Below, piece by piece: positions 7,758 through 8,812 of a DNA stretch of 8,812 nucleotides. The notes below the pieces were generated by a model. The model was not told the origin of the DNA and did not search any database. It saw only the letters and a list, made by a program, of their open reading frames with translations. Both the position numbers and the translations under genes were made by a program. How positions within the stretch are numbered: position 1 is the first letter of the stretch; each line of letters opens with the position of its first letter. The stretch is from Methanobacteriota archaeon (GTDB taxonomy: Archaea > Halobacteriota > Methanosarcinia > Methanosarcinales > Methanoperedenaceae): NCBI GenBank assembly GCA_018899795.1, contig JAHIHJ010000058.1:1-8812 (forward strand), read 5' to 3'.

Positions 7758-7775
7758 GTTAGTAATGTGATAATG

Positions 7776-7786
7776 CAATTAAAACT
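7776..7786 (-). promoter_or_regulatory. Weak candidate TATA box for ileS
   Basis: AGTTTTAATTG on the minus strand is the closest TATA-like element between the ftsZ terminator and ileS. It would place the start of transcription near 7754 and give a leader of about 20 bases containing the GGAG site. A second option is the T-rich stretch around 7795-7805. A promoter is expected here because of the terminator at 7823-7855, but its exact position is a guess. Confidence 0.25.
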
Positions 7787-7822
7787 TATGGTTTGGAAAT
7801 AAGCGAAAAAAGAGAATAAAAC

Positions 7823-7855
7823 AAAAAAAAATATGGGTTCCGGGATTACCGGAAC
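7823..7855 (-). terminator. Intrinsic-type terminator of ftsZ
   Basis: Read leftward, nine bases after the ftsZ stop codon, GTTCCGG (7855-7849) and CCGGAAC (7843-7837) form a perfect seven-base-pair stem around a five-base loop. Five bases later comes a run of nine T (7831-7823), followed by more T-rich sequence. This is the clearest terminator in the window and separates ftsZ from ileS although both face left. Confidence 0.8.
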
Positions 7856-7864
7856 TGTCGACTT

Positions 7865-8812
7865 TTAAATTACCTTGAAATACCAGAGCAGACCAGCTAA
7901 TATCAAGACGATCAAGATGATCCAGATATACATGCTGCTGCTCTTTTCTTCCTTCTTCGCTTCTTTCTTCGGGGGTTCGACCTTCGTAACAGTTTTCGGT
8001 TTTGGCGCCTCTACCTTTGGTCTTACTGCAGGTTCAGGTCTTGATTCACGCTCTTCAACAGGTGTTTCAACATGCGACGCCTCTCGTATCCTCTGCGTTT
8101 CTTCTCCGGAGAGGAACGGACTCTCAACACCGGTCAGCACAGCCATTACACGCACCATGCCAGTAAGGTTATTATCCACTTTGGCGCCCCAGATGATCCT
8201 CTTTGTGTTGGGGACTTTATCCATTATCAGTTCGCCTGCAACAGCGACTTCTTCCAGTGTCAGGTCTTCGCCGCCAACTATGTGGACAAGTACGCCGTAG
8301 CTTGCCGAGATGTCCCTGACATCAAGAAGCGGTGTGCTTAGAGCCTGTGCTACTGCTTTTTCGACCCTGTCCTCGCCGTCACCTTCTCCTATGCCAATGG
8401 ACGACACGCCGCCGCGTTCCATTACAGCGCGAAGGTCAGCATAGTCAAGGTTGACAAGGCTTGGCTGAGTAATCGTGTCAGTAAGGTTCTTTACGAATGC
8501 TCCAACAAGCGCATTGGCTACGTTCAGTGCTTCCTTCAATGGAAGATTGCCTGCTACCTCTCTTAATTTTGAGTTATCGATAATAACTACAGAGTCGCAT
8601 GACTGGGCAAGCTGGGATATCGCTGTCCTTGACTTCTCCCTTCGTGACATTTCGATCGTGAACGGAATGGTAACGCATCCAACTGTAAGAGCGCCCATCT
8701 CCCGCGTGATCTCAGCGACTACAGGCATAGCGCCTGTTCCAGTTCCTCCGCCTAAGCCTGCGACCAGGAATACAAGATTGGCCCCATCAAGCTCTGCTTT
8801 TATCTCAACAAC
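7865..8812 (-). CDS. ftsZ: FtsZ-family GTPase with C-terminal transmembrane tail (partial)
   Basis: FtsZ is the tubulin-like GTPase that polymerises into the division ring. The gene runs off the right edge: 315 residues are visible and roughly the first 100 are missing. The first visible part, VFLVAGLGGGTGTGAMPVV, contains the GTP-binding tubulin signature. The T7 loop is NLDYAD, encoded at about 8435-8452, and keeps the Asn and both Asp needed for GTP hydrolysis. The C-terminal core runs through GVLVHIVGGEDLTLEEV and RIIWGAKVDNNLTGMVRVM, so the enzyme looks active. After about position 8125 comes a linker of roughly 64 residues rich in Glu, Pro and Lys. Then a 19-residue hydrophobic helix (MYIWIILIVLILAGLLWYF, 7877-7933) and a final KVI follow. 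This tail has no visible SepF-binding-type peptide and looks like a tail anchor. A strong terminator follows, and the next gene is ileS, not secE-spt5. Family membership is certain; the paralogue class is not. Confidence 0.95.
   Translation of the reverse strand, partial: VVEIKAELDGANLVFLVAGLGGGTGTGAMPVVAEITREMGALTVGCVTIPFTIEMSRREKSRTAISQLAQSCDSVVIIDNSKLREVAGNLPLKEALNVANALVGAFVKNLTDTITQPSLVNLDYADLRAVMERGGVSSIGIGEGDGEDRVEKAVAQALSTPLLDVRDISASYGVLVHIVGGEDLTLEEVAVAGELIMDKVPNTKRIIWGAKVDNNLTGMVRVMAVLTGVESPFLSGEETQRIREASHVETPVEERESRPEPAVRPKVEAPKPKTVTKVEPPKKEAKKEEKSSSMYIWIILIVLILAGLLWYFKVI

Noticed and set aside
7734..7778. N-terminal extension of IleRS from TTG at 7778
   Set aside because: The 15 extra residues contain the Shine-Dalgarno of the better ATG and do not look like the family N-terminus.
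7734..7864. T-box or other amino-acid-sensing leader before ileS
   Set aside because: T-boxes are bacterial, and no specifier stem, antiterminator or leader peptide is visible. The only strong hairpin is the ftsZ terminator.
7865..7933. FtsZ hydrophobic tail as a frameshift artefact
   Set aside because: The linker and helix are in the same frame as the core without a break, the hydrophobic run has a clean transmembrane length, and the stop is followed at once by a terminator. A sequencing error is possible but not suggested.

Overview
The window looks like a stretch of euryarchaeal chromosome. The isoleucyl-tRNA synthetase is the long archaeal/eukaryotic-like form, and there is an archaeal FtsZ, an archaeosine-transglycosylase-type PUA protein and a fused NAD(P)HX repair enzyme. 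Several genes have a TATA-like box about 27-30 bases before the start codon and no Shine-Dalgarno sequence. The protein sequences resemble those of Methanosarcinales or Methanomicrobia, possibly the Methanoperedens (ANME-2d) group, but that placement is inference from memory. No mobile element, CRISPR array, rRNA or tRNA is visible.

Layout from left to right. Positions 1-259 are AT-rich and non-coding, with a long GC-rich inverted repeat (157-236) and a T-tract that probably ends the moaC transcript. Positions 260-2172 hold a leftward two-gene operon: nnr (NAD(P)H-hydrate epimerase/dehydratase) then moaC (molybdopterin biosynthesis), joined by an ATGA overlap with a strong internal Shine-Dalgarno. 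A short divergent promoter region (2173-2252) separates this operon from three rightward genes. These are a PUA-domain RNA-binding protein (2253-2738), an M50-type membrane metalloprotease (2818-3411) and an AI-2E/PerM-family membrane protein (3480-4556). The second and third each have their own likely TATA box. The AI-2E-family gene converges with leftward ileS (4587-7733) across 30 bases. Upstream of ileS, leftward ftsZ (7865-8812, 5' part outside the window) ends in a clear hairpin-plus-T-tract terminator, so ileS probably has its own promoter.

Most genes are housekeeping and do not form one pathway. Nnr repairs damaged nicotinamide cofactors, MoaC feeds molybdenum/tungsten cofactor synthesis, and IleRS and the PUA protein belong to translation or RNA modification. 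The M50 and AI-2E-family proteins sit in the membrane. The most unusual item is FtsZ. After a normal GTPase/C-terminal core it has a charged Pro/Lys/Glu-rich linker of about 64 residues and ends in one hydrophobic helix with only three residues after it. It therefore looks like a tail-anchored, membrane-integral FtsZ, whereas FtsZ is usually tethered by adaptors such as SepF or FtsA. Its downstream neighbour is ileS, not the secE-spt5 pair that follows ftsZ in archaea such as Methanocaldococcus. This suggests a second or divergent FtsZ paralogue.
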